The notes under the pieces: generated by a model
Told to the model about the DNA's origin: nothing
What the model saw: the letters and a program-made list of their open reading frames with translations, nothing else
Databases searched by the model: none
Program-made: the position numbers and the translations under genes
Shown here: one piece after another, positions 8,235 through 16,408 of the stretch
How positions within the stretch are numbered: position 1 is the stretch's first letter
Layout of the letters: every line of letters begins with the position of its first letter
Origin: JAVVPO01 sp036655715
GTDB taxonomy: Bacteria; Bacillota; Clostridia; Lachnospirales; Cellulosilyticaceae
Reading direction: 5' to 3'
NCBI GenBank assembly: GCA_036655715.1
Contig: JAVVPO010000001.1
Span: forward strand, 65,224-129,223
DNA: 64,000 nucleotides

Positions 8235-9794
8235 TTAGTGAGCATTTTTAAGCATAACCCGCATCTCATCAACACTATAAGGTGGTGTTTTACTATGAAC
8301 AATACAGTGACAGTTATGACAAATTGGAATTAAGTCCTTAATAGGGTCTGTATGAAGCAATATTTCTTCTTCGCAAGTAGCTTGTATATGATGAATATCA
8401 ATCTTACTTTCAAATCCCTCTCCATAAGTATAACCATAGTCAAATCCGCAAATTTCACAGATTGCTCCGTAATACTCTAAGCATTCTTTTTTTAGTTTTT
8501 CTATTTCATCATTTGTTTGCTCTTTATTTTCTTCTATGACTATCTCTTTTGGTGTATCCATGCTTGTTTTTTGCGCTGTCGTCTTTTTTTCGTCTGCACT
8601 AAATAATTTTTCTCTAAATACCTCTGTATTTTGAACTTCTATAGACGCACTTACTTCAGTAAGTTTTTTTGTTTTTACAGTTTTTTCTGCTTTTACAGGT
8701 TTTATAGCAATAAAATCTTCGCCCATTAAACTATCTATAAAACTATCTATTGAACTTGTATCTTTTACTTCTTCCACCTCAGGTTCTTCGATTTTAAGCT
8801 CCTGAATTTTAGGTTCCTCTATCTTAGTTTCCTTTACTTTAGGCGCTTCTATTATAGGCGTTATTTTAGCTTCTAACTTAGATTCTGCTATAGGTTTAGT
8901 TTCTTCATCTTCTTCTATGTCATCACTTATTAATTCTTCTAGTGGTTTATGTGTTTTCACTTCTATCTGGTTTATTTCTACTTTTCCTTCAGCTATAAGT
9001 TCTTCAATAGCTTCTTTTAATTCAAGTCGTATACGCCATTCGAAGTTTGTATTATCTTTAAATCCACCAAGAAATAGTAAATGCCACCAAAGGATTTCAC
9101 CTTTTCTAGATTTAGGTACTTCTATCTTGACCTTTGCTTTAATACGTTTAGCAAGTGCCATAACTACTTCTTTATAAGGATATTTATTCGTATAGCCTTC
9201 TTCTTCTGAAATATCTTCGGCTTCTACATAGCCTTCCATAAGATAGATACGAAGAACTAAATCTTTGTTTTTATCAGTAAATACCACATTGTTACTAAAA
9301 AGCTCTTTCCATGTTTCTTTTGTGATTTCTATCGGTCTACTATAAATCGGATAATCTTTATGACTTGGTGTTTGCATAGTTGGAGGGTTTATTTCATTTA
9401 GCTCATCAAAAACGTCTTTTAACATTTGATCGATGTTATTAGATTTTTCTTCCATCAACTTCTTAGGTGAAAAATTATACTCTTTTAATTTTTTATCACA
9501 GAAGCTAATCACTTCATCTGGAAATAACTCTCTATATTTTATATTAGTAATAAGACCTTCTACAGATAAGTCTAATCTCTCATTTTCCCATAAAATCGTA
9601 AAGTCAAATTTGTTACTTTCTGATTTTATAAATTTAATAGCTGCCTCGTACCCACCATATTTATTAATCATATCTAGTAACTTGGTAGACTTATATTTAA
9701 GTTCTTTATTAGTTCTTTTATATAAATTAATCATATCATTATGAAAGGCTTGTTTTTTAGCATCATCTTGTTTCTTAGCATCATCTTGATTCAT
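8235..9794 (-). CDS. HNH endonuclease domain protein with long charged linker
   Basis: This 519-residue protein has three parts. Residues about 15-115 form a helical domain with GGYEAAIKFI and LWENERLDLSVEGLI, a module found next to nucleases in many bacteria. A middle region contains a compact domain, then a Glu/Lys/Pro-rich low-complexity linker with repeated KIEEPK units. The C-terminus is a zinc-supported HNH fold: CEICGFDYG, IDIHHI and DLIPICHNCHCIVHS. It should cut DNA and may be a defence or repair nuclease. The start has a duplicated 7-residue unit (NQDDAKKQDDAKKQ). No methyltransferase or helicase partner lies beside it. Confidence 0.85.
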   Translation of the reverse strand: MNQDDAKKQDDAKKQAFHNDMINLYKRTNKELKYKSTKLLDMINKYGGYEAAIKFIKSESNKFDFTILWENERLDLSVEGLITNIKYRELFPDEVISFCDKKLKEYNFSPKKLMEEKSNNIDQMLKDVFDELNEINPPTMQTPSHKDYPIYSRPIEITKETWKELFSNNVVFTDKNKDLVLRIYLMEGYVEAEDISEEEGYTNKYPYKEVVMALAKRIKAKVKIEVPKSRKGEILWWHLLFLGGFKDNTNFEWRIRLELKEAIEELIAEGKVEINQIEVKTHKPLEELISDDIEEDEETKPIAESKLEAKITPIIEAPKVKETKIEEPKIQELKIEEPEVEEVKDTSSIDSFIDSLMGEDFIAIKPVKAEKTVKTKKLTEVSASIEVQNTEVFREKLFSADEKKTTAQKTSMDTPKEIVIEENKEQTNDEIEKLKKECLEYYGAICEICGFDYGYTYGEGFESKIDIHHIQATCEEEILLHTDPIKDLIPICHNCHCIVHSKTPPYSVDEMRVMLKNAH

Positions 9795-10008
9795 TGTTCA
9801 TCCCTCTATTCTTTATTAGTTTATATATATTATTAGCCATTAAGATGTCACTCTGAATTGACAGTCTACTTTATAGGATATGCCATGTTATCCTAAAATA
9901 TAAGACTTCTTCTCTTTAATAATTAATCAGTAAAAAAAAGTTGCCAGAACCTCTATTATAACTAGATTATTTTAAATACGCAAATCTAATTTTCCTCATT
10001 TCTCCATG

Positions 10009-10037
10009 TTGACATAAATTTTTCTCTCCTGTATACT
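10009..10037 (+). promoter_or_regulatory. sigma-A-type promoter of the PyrR-attenuated carrier gene
   Basis: TTGACA (10009-10014) and TATACT (10032-10037) are separated by 17 bases, near-perfect consensus. Transcription would begin around 10044, leaving a leader of about 136 nt before the ATG at 10180. Confidence 0.85.
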
Positions 10038-10052
10038 TAATTACCGAATAGG

Positions 10053-10143
10053 ATACCTTTAAGATAGTCCTGAGAGGCTAATAAGGAGCATACGTCACAC
10101 ATGTATTTTCCCTTAATATCTTAGTTGGTATTAAGGTTTTTAT
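10053..10143 (+). promoter_or_regulatory. PyrR-binding pyrimidine attenuator
   Basis: AGTCCTGAGAGGCT at 10066-10079 matches the PyrR-binding loop consensus ARUCCNGNGAGGYU at every position. It sits in a hairpin closed by CCTT (10056-10059) and AAGG (10083-10086), the anti-antiterminator. Downstream, CCTTAATA (10111-10118) pairs with TATTAAGG (10129-10136), followed by a T run, which makes an intrinsic terminator. The antiterminator is also visible: TAAGATA (10060-10066) can pair with TATCTTA (10117-10123), which breaks both other helices. High UMP would let PyrR hold the first hairpin and end transcription before the carrier gene. Confidence 0.92.
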
Positions 10144-10179
10144 GGTGTCCTATAAATATAACTATTTTTGGAGGACATA

Positions 10180-11523
10180 ATGACTACTCATTCAGCAAAA
10201 AAAAATGCTAACAATTTGGCCATTAAAATGGCTATCGCTCTAGGTGGCGGTTTAATCGCTGGCACACTCTTTATTTTCTTAAGAGAATACTTAAACTCAT
10301 CCAGCCAAGTAGGCCTTTGGCATACTATCAATCAATTACTTTTCCAAGATATTAATGCAAGTACAGATGCACTTGGTCTTTTCTATATCATTGGACAATT
10401 ATTTATTAACTCTCTTCAATTAGTTATTGTTCCTATGGTCTTCACTTCCATTGCTCTTGCTATGTGTCGTATTACTGATACTAAGAAGCTCGGTCGTATT
10501 TCCTATAAAACAATCCTTGGATTTTTATGTACCTCTGTCTTTGCTTTAGTACTAGCAGGTATCTTCGGTCTTACAGCTCACAACTTAGGTTTATTCAATG
10601 TCAATATTGGTGATATCAGTGCACAAACAGGTAGTACTGGAAGTAATCCTCTTCTTGTATTCATTCAGGCTATCCCAAGTAATATAACAAGTGCATTTTC
10701 TGAAAATAGCAAAATTCTTTCTGTTGTTTTCTTAGCTGTTGTCACAGGACTTGGTATCAACACTTTAGGTGAGCAAATTACCTTATTGAAAAAATTACTA
10801 GAAGAAGTTAATAAACTTGTTACTGTGTTCTTAAGCTTTATCATTACTAGGTTTGGTCCAATTGCTATCTTTGTATTAATCACAAGGACATTTGCCATCT
10901 ATGGTATTGAGCATTTGAAACCTGCATTAGCTTATGTTACCACAGTTATCATCTGTTTATTAGTCTTTTTAGTATTTGGTTATGCGTTATTTATATTCAT
11001 CACTACACGCTTAAATCCAATGATTTTTATAAAGAAAGTTTCTAAAGTCGCTTTATTCGGATTTTCAACATCTTCATCAGCTTCCACATTACCACTTAAT
11101 ACCCAAACAACAGTTGAAGAATTAGGTGTAAGCGAAGAAATTGCTTCCTTTATTTTACCACTTGGTATGACCATCAATATGAATGGAACGGCTATCATGC
11201 AAGTTATTGCGGCTATTTTCATCGCATCAAGTGCTGGCTATGAAGTAAATGTAGGTAGTATCCTTATCATAGGTATCTTAGCACTCATCTCTTCTGTAGG
11301 TACACCTGCAGCCCCTGGTGCTGGTGCCATTATTCTCTTTACAGTCCTTACAGGTATGGGCTATCAAAACGATGCAGCTGTATTAGCTTACTCCCTTATA
11401 CTCGCTATCAATCGTCCTGTAGAGATGCTAGTAACTGCACTTAATGTAGTAGGAGATGCAGCGACGGCTGTAGCTGTAGCTAAATCTGAGAATCTATTAG
11501 ATGAAGAAATTTATAAAAGCTAA
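10180..11523 (+). CDS. DAACS-family (DctA/GltP-like) sodium/proton-coupled symporter under PyrR control
   Basis: A 447-residue membrane protein with eight-helix DAACS architecture. A Ser-rich reentrant loop (FSTSSSASTLPLN around residue 307), the TM7 motif MTINMNGTA and the C-terminal hairpin SSVGTPAAPGAG are diagnostic. The family imports glutamate, aspartate, C4-dicarboxylates or neutral amino acids. ATG 10180 follows a TTGGAGG site; an earlier TTG at 10168 lies inside that site and is rejected. Because the leader is a PyrR attenuator, the substrate is probably a pyrimidine precursor. Orotate is a good candidate, since DctA carries orotate in enteric bacteria; aspartate, the PyrB substrate, is another. 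The substrate is inference. Confidence 0.93.
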   Translation: MTTHSAKKNANNLAIKMAIALGGGLIAGTLFIFLREYLNSSSQVGLWHTINQLLFQDINASTDALGLFYIIGQLFINSLQLVIVPMVFTSIALAMCRITDTKKLGRISYKTILGFLCTSVFALVLAGIFGLTAHNLGLFNVNIGDISAQTGSTGSNPLLVFIQAIPSNITSAFSENSKILSVVFLAVVTGLGINTLGEQITLLKKLLEEVNKLVTVFLSFIITRFGPIAIFVLITRTFAIYGIEHLKPALAYVTTVIICLLVFLVFGYALFIFITTRLNPMIFIKKVSKVALFGFSTSSSASTLPLNTQTTVEELGVSEEIASFILPLGMTINMNGTAIMQVIAAIFIASSAGYEVNVGSILIIGILALISSVGTPAAPGAGAIILFTVLTGMGYQNDAAVLAYSLILAINRPVEMLVTALNVVGDAATAVAVAKSENLLDEEIYKS

Positions 11524-11581
11524 ACAATACAAAAAAGAAGCAAGACTGATTACTAAGTCTTGCTTCTTTTTTGTATTGTTT
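11522..11581. terminator. 26-bp perfect stem terminator after the carrier gene
   Basis: AAACAATACAAAAAAGAAGC and the following CAAGACT (arm from 11522) are exactly complementary to the arm ending at 11581, around a loop of about 8 bases. T/A tracts lie on both strands, so it can act in both directions. Confidence 0.85.
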
Positions 11582-11636
11582 CTCTATACTATTATTCTAA
11601 CACTATATTTTTTTACAAGTAAATGGTTTACTATTT

Positions 11637-11989
11637 TCAGATAAATAGTAGTAAGATACCAACTAGCAGCATACCTGTACACGCTAATTTTTTCTTTAAA
11701 TGACCTTCTTTAAACACTACGCCTCCCACTATTACTGAGACGACTATTGAGCTACTTTTTAAAGGCATCGCAATAGAAATAAGTGTAGATGGCATATTAA
11801 GTGCATTAAAATAAATACGATCTACTACAATGTAAAACAATAACACCTAGAAAAATTGAGCATAATGGCATCACCGTATTAAACGGCCAGTACCGCCAGT
11901 ACACAATTATCTTTAAGTGCACGTTTCTTACAAATATCCCAAACTCCAAATAAAACCCCTGATACTAAAAGCATTACTAATGCTTTCAT
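11637..11989 (-). pseudogene. EamA/DMT transporter remnant with internal deletion
   Basis: The N-terminus from ATG 11989 reads as an EamA carrier (MKALVMLLVSGVLFGVWDIC...) for about 36 residues and then hits a stop. The C-terminal end, in another frame down to 11637, reads as the last two helices (PLKSSSIVVSVIVGGVVFKE ... GMLLVGILLLFI). A full EamA protein has about 290-300 residues and ten helices, so the middle is gone. It is certainly non-functional as a carrier. Confidence 0.75.
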
Positions 11990-12006
11990 CTATCCATTTT
12001 TCCTAT

Positions 12007-12459
12007 CTATCTCCTAATACTATCCATTCCTTTATTAGCTAGTTCATCTGCTTTGTTATTCCCAAAGTTTGTACTATGTCCTTTAACCTTGGTAAACTCA
12101 ATTTCCTTAAACTCTCCTTTAACTTTATAAAGTGCCATCCATAGTTCTTTATTTTCTACAGGTTCCTTCTTAGAAGTTACCCAGCCCTTTTTCATCCATC
12201 CATAAATCCACTGTGTAATACCATTTAATACATAGGCACTATCTACTAATACCTCAACAGGCATATCTTTCTTCTTAATTGCTTTTAATCCCTCGATACA
12301 TGCTGTCAGTTCCATAATATTATTAGTTGTTCCTACTGCGCTTCCATAAAGTTCTTTAGTATAATCTTGGTACGTTAAATAAACACCCCATCCACCAATG
12401 TTATCTTTCTTACCATTTCCTCTACACCCACCATCGCAATAAATCTTCACTTTATCCAT
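12007..12459 (-). CDS. rnhA: ribonuclease HI
   Basis: A 150-residue enzyme that hydrolyses the RNA strand of RNA-DNA hybrids in replication and R-loop removal. All catalytic positions are present: Asp9 (YCDGG), Glu50 (NNIMELTA), Asp73 (VDSAYV), His128 (VKGHS) and Asp138 (NNKADELA). It also has the basic handle region WMKKGW. The length is that of the compact bacterial type without an N-terminal hybrid-binding domain. It is transcribed leftward, with the dead EamA gene just downstream. Confidence 0.95.
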   Translation of the reverse strand: MDKVKIYCDGGCRGNGKKDNIGGWGVYLTYQDYTKELYGSAVGTTNNIMELTACIEGLKAIKKKDMPVEVLVDSAYVLNGITQWIYGWMKKGWVTSKKEPVENKELWMALYKVKGEFKEIEFTKVKGHSTNFGNNKADELANKGMDSIRR

Positions 12460-12573
12460 GTCTATTCATCCTTCATTTCTTTGCTTATACTCTTAGTCTT
12501 CACTATCCTAGGGAAAATAGTATCACAACTTCATAAGCTTAGCAAACGGTTATCTATCTGCTTTAACTTAAAA

Positions 12574-12619
12574 ATAGGTTATAACATAAATAGCCTAGGG
12601 CTAAGTCGTTATAACCTAT
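12574..12619 (-). terminator. terminator of mrp
   Basis: ATAGGTTATAAC (12574-12585) pairs with GTTATAACCTAT (12608-12619), with an inner TAGCC/GGCTA helix. On the minus strand a T-rich stretch follows directly. It ends the mrp transcript, whose stop codon is at 12635. Confidence 0.75.
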
Positions 12620-12634
12620 GAGTTTTCCTATCTA

Positions 12635-13456
12635 CTATAAGTTTTCTAAAATTTGTTTAACAATAGGCTCAATAAGATCAAGCCCTTCATCTGTAGCTAC
12701 TGCTTTTGGATTTGCAAGGTTACTAATACTGCTTACCATAGGCAATTCACCAAGAAGAGGTACATCCATTTCATCTAAGAACTTTTGTGTGTCTTCCCCA
12801 TTAAACAAATGAATTTTTTTGTCACAATCAGGGCATTGTATGTAACTCATGTTTTCTACAACCCCTAGAATCTTCACATTTAACATACGTACCATATTTA
12901 TCGATTTAGCTACAATCATAGAGATAAAGTCTTGTGGAATAGATACCATGACCATGCCATTTACAGGTATGGATTGCCCTACCGTAAGAGGTACATCTCC
13001 CGTTCCTGGCGGCATATCAATAATAAGATAATCTAGTTCTCCCCAAAGTACTTCATTCCAGAATTGTTTAATAGCTCCAGATACAACTGGCCCTCTCCAT
13101 GCAACTGGTTTTGTCTCATCATCTATCATTAGATTGATAGACATCACCTTGATACCTTCTTGAGATTCTACTGGTATAATATTGCTACCATCTGACCCTG
13201 CTCTTTGACCTATTATATGAAGAAGTCTTGGGATACTTGGCCCTGTTACATCTGCATCTAATATACCTACTTTATAGCCTAACTTATTAAGCTGTTTTGC
13301 AATCAAAACAGAAATACTTGATTTGCCTACTCCACCTTTACCACTCATTACCCCAATCACTTTATTAATTTGGTTAAGTGGATTATTGGTTACACCGCAC
13401 TGGTCTTGTGGTTTACTACAAGATCCTTTAGATGGGCATGAACTACAATTTGACAT
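12635..13456 (-). CDS. mrp: Mrp/NBP35 (ApbC-like) iron-sulfur cluster carrier ATPase
   Basis: A 273-residue P-loop ATPase. A Cys-rich N-terminus (CSSCPSKGSC, then C20) precedes the deviant Walker A SGKGGVGKSS at 38-47. It also has DADVTGPSIPRL and PPGTGD, and a C-terminal CPDC pair near residue 205. Mrp/ApbC proteins bind and pass on [4Fe-4S] clusters to apo-enzymes. The extra N-terminal cysteines resemble those of eukaryotic NBP35 and are common in Clostridia. The gene is monocistronic, with its own terminator at 12574-12619. Confidence 0.93.
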   Translation of the reverse strand: MSNCSSCPSKGSCSKPQDQCGVTNNPLNQINKVIGVMSGKGGVGKSSISVLIAKQLNKLGYKVGILDADVTGPSIPRLLHIIGQRAGSDGSNIIPVESQEGIKVMSINLMIDDETKPVAWRGPVVSGAIKQFWNEVLWGELDYLIIDMPPGTGDVPLTVGQSIPVNGMVMVSIPQDFISMIVAKSINMVRMLNVKILGVVENMSYIQCPDCDKKIHLFNGEDTQKFLDEMDVPLLGELPMVSSISNLANPKAVATDEGLDLIEPIVKQILENL

Positions 13457-13505
13457 TTTATCACCTCATCTTCTTTATTTATCAGTCTATTATAATCTGC
13501 TCTTT

Positions 13506-15140
13506 TTAACTTGTCAAAGAAAGTCCCTTTTCATCTTGCCACTCACAGGCTATAATCATAAAAATTTCACGCAGTACTTTTCCTATAGCGTAATACTCTT
13601 CATTTTCTAAATTAGCAAGGGATACACGCAGCCCCCACTTAGATGAACCAAATCCATCAGCTCTTAGCAAGATAATGCCATGGTCATGTGCTAAATCATA
13701 AAGAATATCTAACAGCGTATACTGACTTTCAATATACTCAGTAAATGCTTCACCGTATTCTCTAAAAGCCCATTCTAAAATATTAACCTCTGTATAGTAA
13801 CAAGCATCTAATTTATCCTCACTTAAAGGCACTTTCATCCCTTCAAAAAGAAGTTCCTTACGTTCTTTACAAATAGACATCGTAAGCTTTTGATACTGAC
13901 TTTTTTCATCTAACAAATCAAAGGCACAGAAAAAGGCCATCTGAACTTGCTGTGGTGTAGATAGTCCTGCTGTATGGTTAAGGGCCACTTGTCTACTATC
14001 TGCTACAATCCTATCAATAAATGATACTTCTTCAGGCTCTGTACATAGATGCTCATATCTTTTATTAATAGACTCTTTGAACTTCATCGGTAACTCACCT
14101 ATAAGCTCATTAAATACATTCTCTTCATGTAACATAATAGCTCCTAATCGCCATCCTGTCACACCAAAATACTTAGAAAGAGAGTACACACATAGCGTGT
14201 TATAAGGTAATTCTCCAACAAGAGAGGAAAAATCTTCTACAAAAGTCCCATAGACATCATCTGTTACTACCATAAGCTTTGGATGATGCTCTTTAATCGT
14301 ATGGATTAAATACTCTTTACACTCACAACTCATAGCTACTGATACAGGATTATTCGGATTAACGATAAATAATACTTTAATATCTTGATCCTTTAACTTA
14401 TCTATTTCTTCTTCTGAATATTGATAAGTTGGGTTACCCTTTTCATCACATCCATTAGCATGAATTTGGATGACTTCAAATTCATAGTTTGGTAGATGTG
14501 GAATCTCTAAATAAGGTGTAAATATAGGTGTCATTAAAGCTATTTTATCCCCTTTGTGTAAAAGATGATTCTGGAATAATGAATCAAAGAGATAGCACAT
14601 AGCCGCCGCGCCGCCCTCTACATTAAACACATCAAATTTCCCTTGTGTCTCTGTCTTGCTACATAATACTTTAAGTAAATAGGTTCTAATAACCTGCTCA
14701 ATATGAATAAGCGCACGGTCTGGGAAAGGATAGTTATCCCCTATAATCCCATCAGTTAGCTCATATACCCATGCATCTGCTTGAAATCCTAGCGTAGTTA
14801 CACCATAATCTACAATACACTTTATAAGTTCCGTTCCAGGTACCTTTTCGTTTTCTATCAAATAAGTTTCAAGACGTTTTGCAATACCTTCTTTTTTAGC
14901 CATACCGGCTAAATCGCCCTCACACCAAGTTCTTTGCGTTTCACCTACTGCAAACTGGCCAAAAGTAAAAAAGGCTTGCCTCGGAGTTGCTGCAGTCCAA
15001 TTTGGATTTCCTCTTCCTGCATCTAATAATTTAGTTACCTCTTTATTTGAATGAGCTAAAGCAATTAATTCTTCCTTGAACTCAAATGGGCTAATTTTAT
15101 GGTAAATCTTCTCTAATTCTTGCTTGCTTAATTCAGACAT
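13506..15140 (-). CDS. aspD: bifunctional aspartate aminotransferase / L-aspartate 4-decarboxylase
   Basis: A 544-residue fold-type I PLP enzyme of the AspD family, which converts L-aspartate to L-alanine and CO2 and also transaminates aspartate. The N-terminal AGRGNPNW segment, NPNNP (261-265), DDVYGTF (294-300) and the PLP lysine Lys323 in SLSKYFGVTGWRLG are visible. The length matches characterised AspD. The usual partner, the Asp/Ala antiporter AspT, is not next to it, so the role here may be alanine supply or pH balance. It has a good AGGAG site and is monocistronic. Confidence 0.93.
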   Translation of the reverse strand: MSELSKQELEKIYHKISPFEFKEELIALAHSNKEVTKLLDAGRGNPNWTAATPRQAFFTFGQFAVGETQRTWCEGDLAGMAKKEGIAKRLETYLIENEKVPGTELIKCIVDYGVTTLGFQADAWVYELTDGIIGDNYPFPDRALIHIEQVIRTYLLKVLCSKTETQGKFDVFNVEGGAAAMCYLFDSLFQNHLLHKGDKIALMTPIFTPYLEIPHLPNYEFEVIQIHANGCDEKGNPTYQYSEEEIDKLKDQDIKVLFIVNPNNPVSVAMSCECKEYLIHTIKEHHPKLMVVTDDVYGTFVEDFSSLVGELPYNTLCVYSLSKYFGVTGWRLGAIMLHEENVFNELIGELPMKFKESINKRYEHLCTEPEEVSFIDRIVADSRQVALNHTAGLSTPQQVQMAFFCAFDLLDEKSQYQKLTMSICKERKELLFEGMKVPLSEDKLDACYYTEVNILEWAFREYGEAFTEYIESQYTLLDILYDLAHDHGIILLRADGFGSSKWGLRVSLANLENEEYYAIGKVLREIFMIIACEWQDEKGLSLTS

Positions 15141-15314
15141 CTATACTGTCTCCTCCTGCTAGTCACTTAAATTCCTTTATAGCTGTTTGTCTATTTAGGC
15201 TACATGTTATATTTTCTTTATTTATCATACCTTATAACCATACTTTTTTCCACTTTTATGTTAAGTAAACTATCATTTTTATTTCGTTCACTGTATATTT
15301 ACTCAATAAAAAAC

Positions 15315-15345
15315 AGGAGTATCCTATGACAAAATGGATACTCCT
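15315..15345 (-). terminator. terminator of the BFD-like gene
   Basis: AGGAGTATCC (15315-15324) pairs with GGATACTCCT (15336-15345). On the minus strand the stem is followed by a run of T. It lies 15 bases past the stop of the BFD-like gene. Confidence 0.8.
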
Positions 15346-15359
15346 ACCTATTAGCTCTC

Positions 15360-15680
15360 TTATTTTTTTAAATCAATAACATTTTGTACAAGTGCTTTAC
15401 ATCTGCCACAAGCTGTTCCAGCTTTAGTGATTTCTCCAACTTTTTCTACTGTATCTGCGCCATCTTTAACCGCATTTACAACATCTTCAAGAGAAACGTT
15501 ATGACATCCACATACAGATGCTAATATTTTTTCAATTTCTGGAACACATCTACCACAGCCTGTACCTGCTCCTGTCATCTCTTTAATCTCGTCTATAGTA
15601 CGCGCACCATTAATCATCGCTTTTCTAATACCTACATAATCTACTTGTTTACAGTGACAAATCATTTTATTTCCAGCCAT
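15360..15680 (-). CDS. tandem BFD-like [2Fe-2S]-binding protein
   Basis: A 106-residue protein made of two BFD-like units. The first holds CHCK ... GTGCGRC, and the second holds CGCH-like cysteines and GTACGRC. The unit fold binds a [2Fe-2S] cluster and occurs in bacterioferritin-associated ferredoxin, NifU and nitrite reductase, so it may move electrons or clusters. ATG 15680 is chosen because a GGAGG site sits 8 bases upstream; the alternative TTG at 15695 would overlap that site. It is a single gene. Confidence 0.88.
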   Translation of the reverse strand: MAGNKMICHCKQVDYVGIRKAMINGARTIDEIKEMTGAGTGCGRCVPEIEKILASVCGCHNVSLEDVVNAVKDGADTVEKVGEITKAGTACGRCKALVQNVIDLKK

Positions 15681-15937
15681 TTTTATTTCCTCCAAATGTA
15701 TAATTTATATTCAGATTATACAATATAAAATGATTCTTATGCAAGAATTATTTTTAGTTACATGATTTTATGTTATATCATAAAAAAGAAACTTTGTAAA
15801 TCTTCTATTTTGAAAAGTTCTACAAGAACCATTATTTCACTATAAATACTATTTATAATACTTCCTTCATATGATGTACTTCTTTATTTAAAGTTTATCC
15901 AAGTAATTTGCTCATATTGTATCTTTTATAAAGTATT

Positions 15938-16408
15938 TTAGCCTTTAACAGCTCCAATCATCATCCCTTTAACAAAGTATTTTTGTATAAATGGATAAAC
16001 ACAAAGTATCGGAAGTGTTGATACAATAATAATGCCGTACTTCAGCATATCTGCAAGTCTTTGCTGCTCGGCTGCACTTGCTGCATCTCCAAATCCAGCT
16101 GCTGCTTCTTGCTGAATAAGAAGTTCTCTTAAGATAACTTGTAATGGGTAAAGGCTTCTCTCTCTAATGTAAATAAGCCCATTAAAGTATAAGTTCCAGT
16201 GTGCTACTGCGTACATAAGCACAATTACTCCAACAATAGACTTTGATAGTGGCACAACAACCTTAAAGAAGAATTTAAACTGTGAACAACCATCTACTTC
16301 TCCAGCTTCATAAAGTTCATCTGGAATACTCATTGCAAAGAAGCTTCTAGTTACAATAAGATTATACACACTAATAGCACCTGGTAAACTTACCAAATAT
16401 ACGTCCAA
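15938..16408 (-). pseudogene. CUT1-type sugar ABC permease, N-terminally truncated
   Basis: About 150 residues of the C-terminal half of a MalG/LplC-type permease. The EAA loop is present (YEAGEVDGCSQFKFFFKVVVPLSK) and the C-terminus ends FVKGMMIGAVKG, while a full protein has about 290 residues. The 5' end runs straight into the 3' end of the DUF4838 gene in a different frame, overlapping by 38 bases, with no ribosome site. This is best explained by a deletion that removed the C-terminus of one gene, the N-terminus of the other and probably the partner permease and binding protein between them. Confidence 0.8.
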
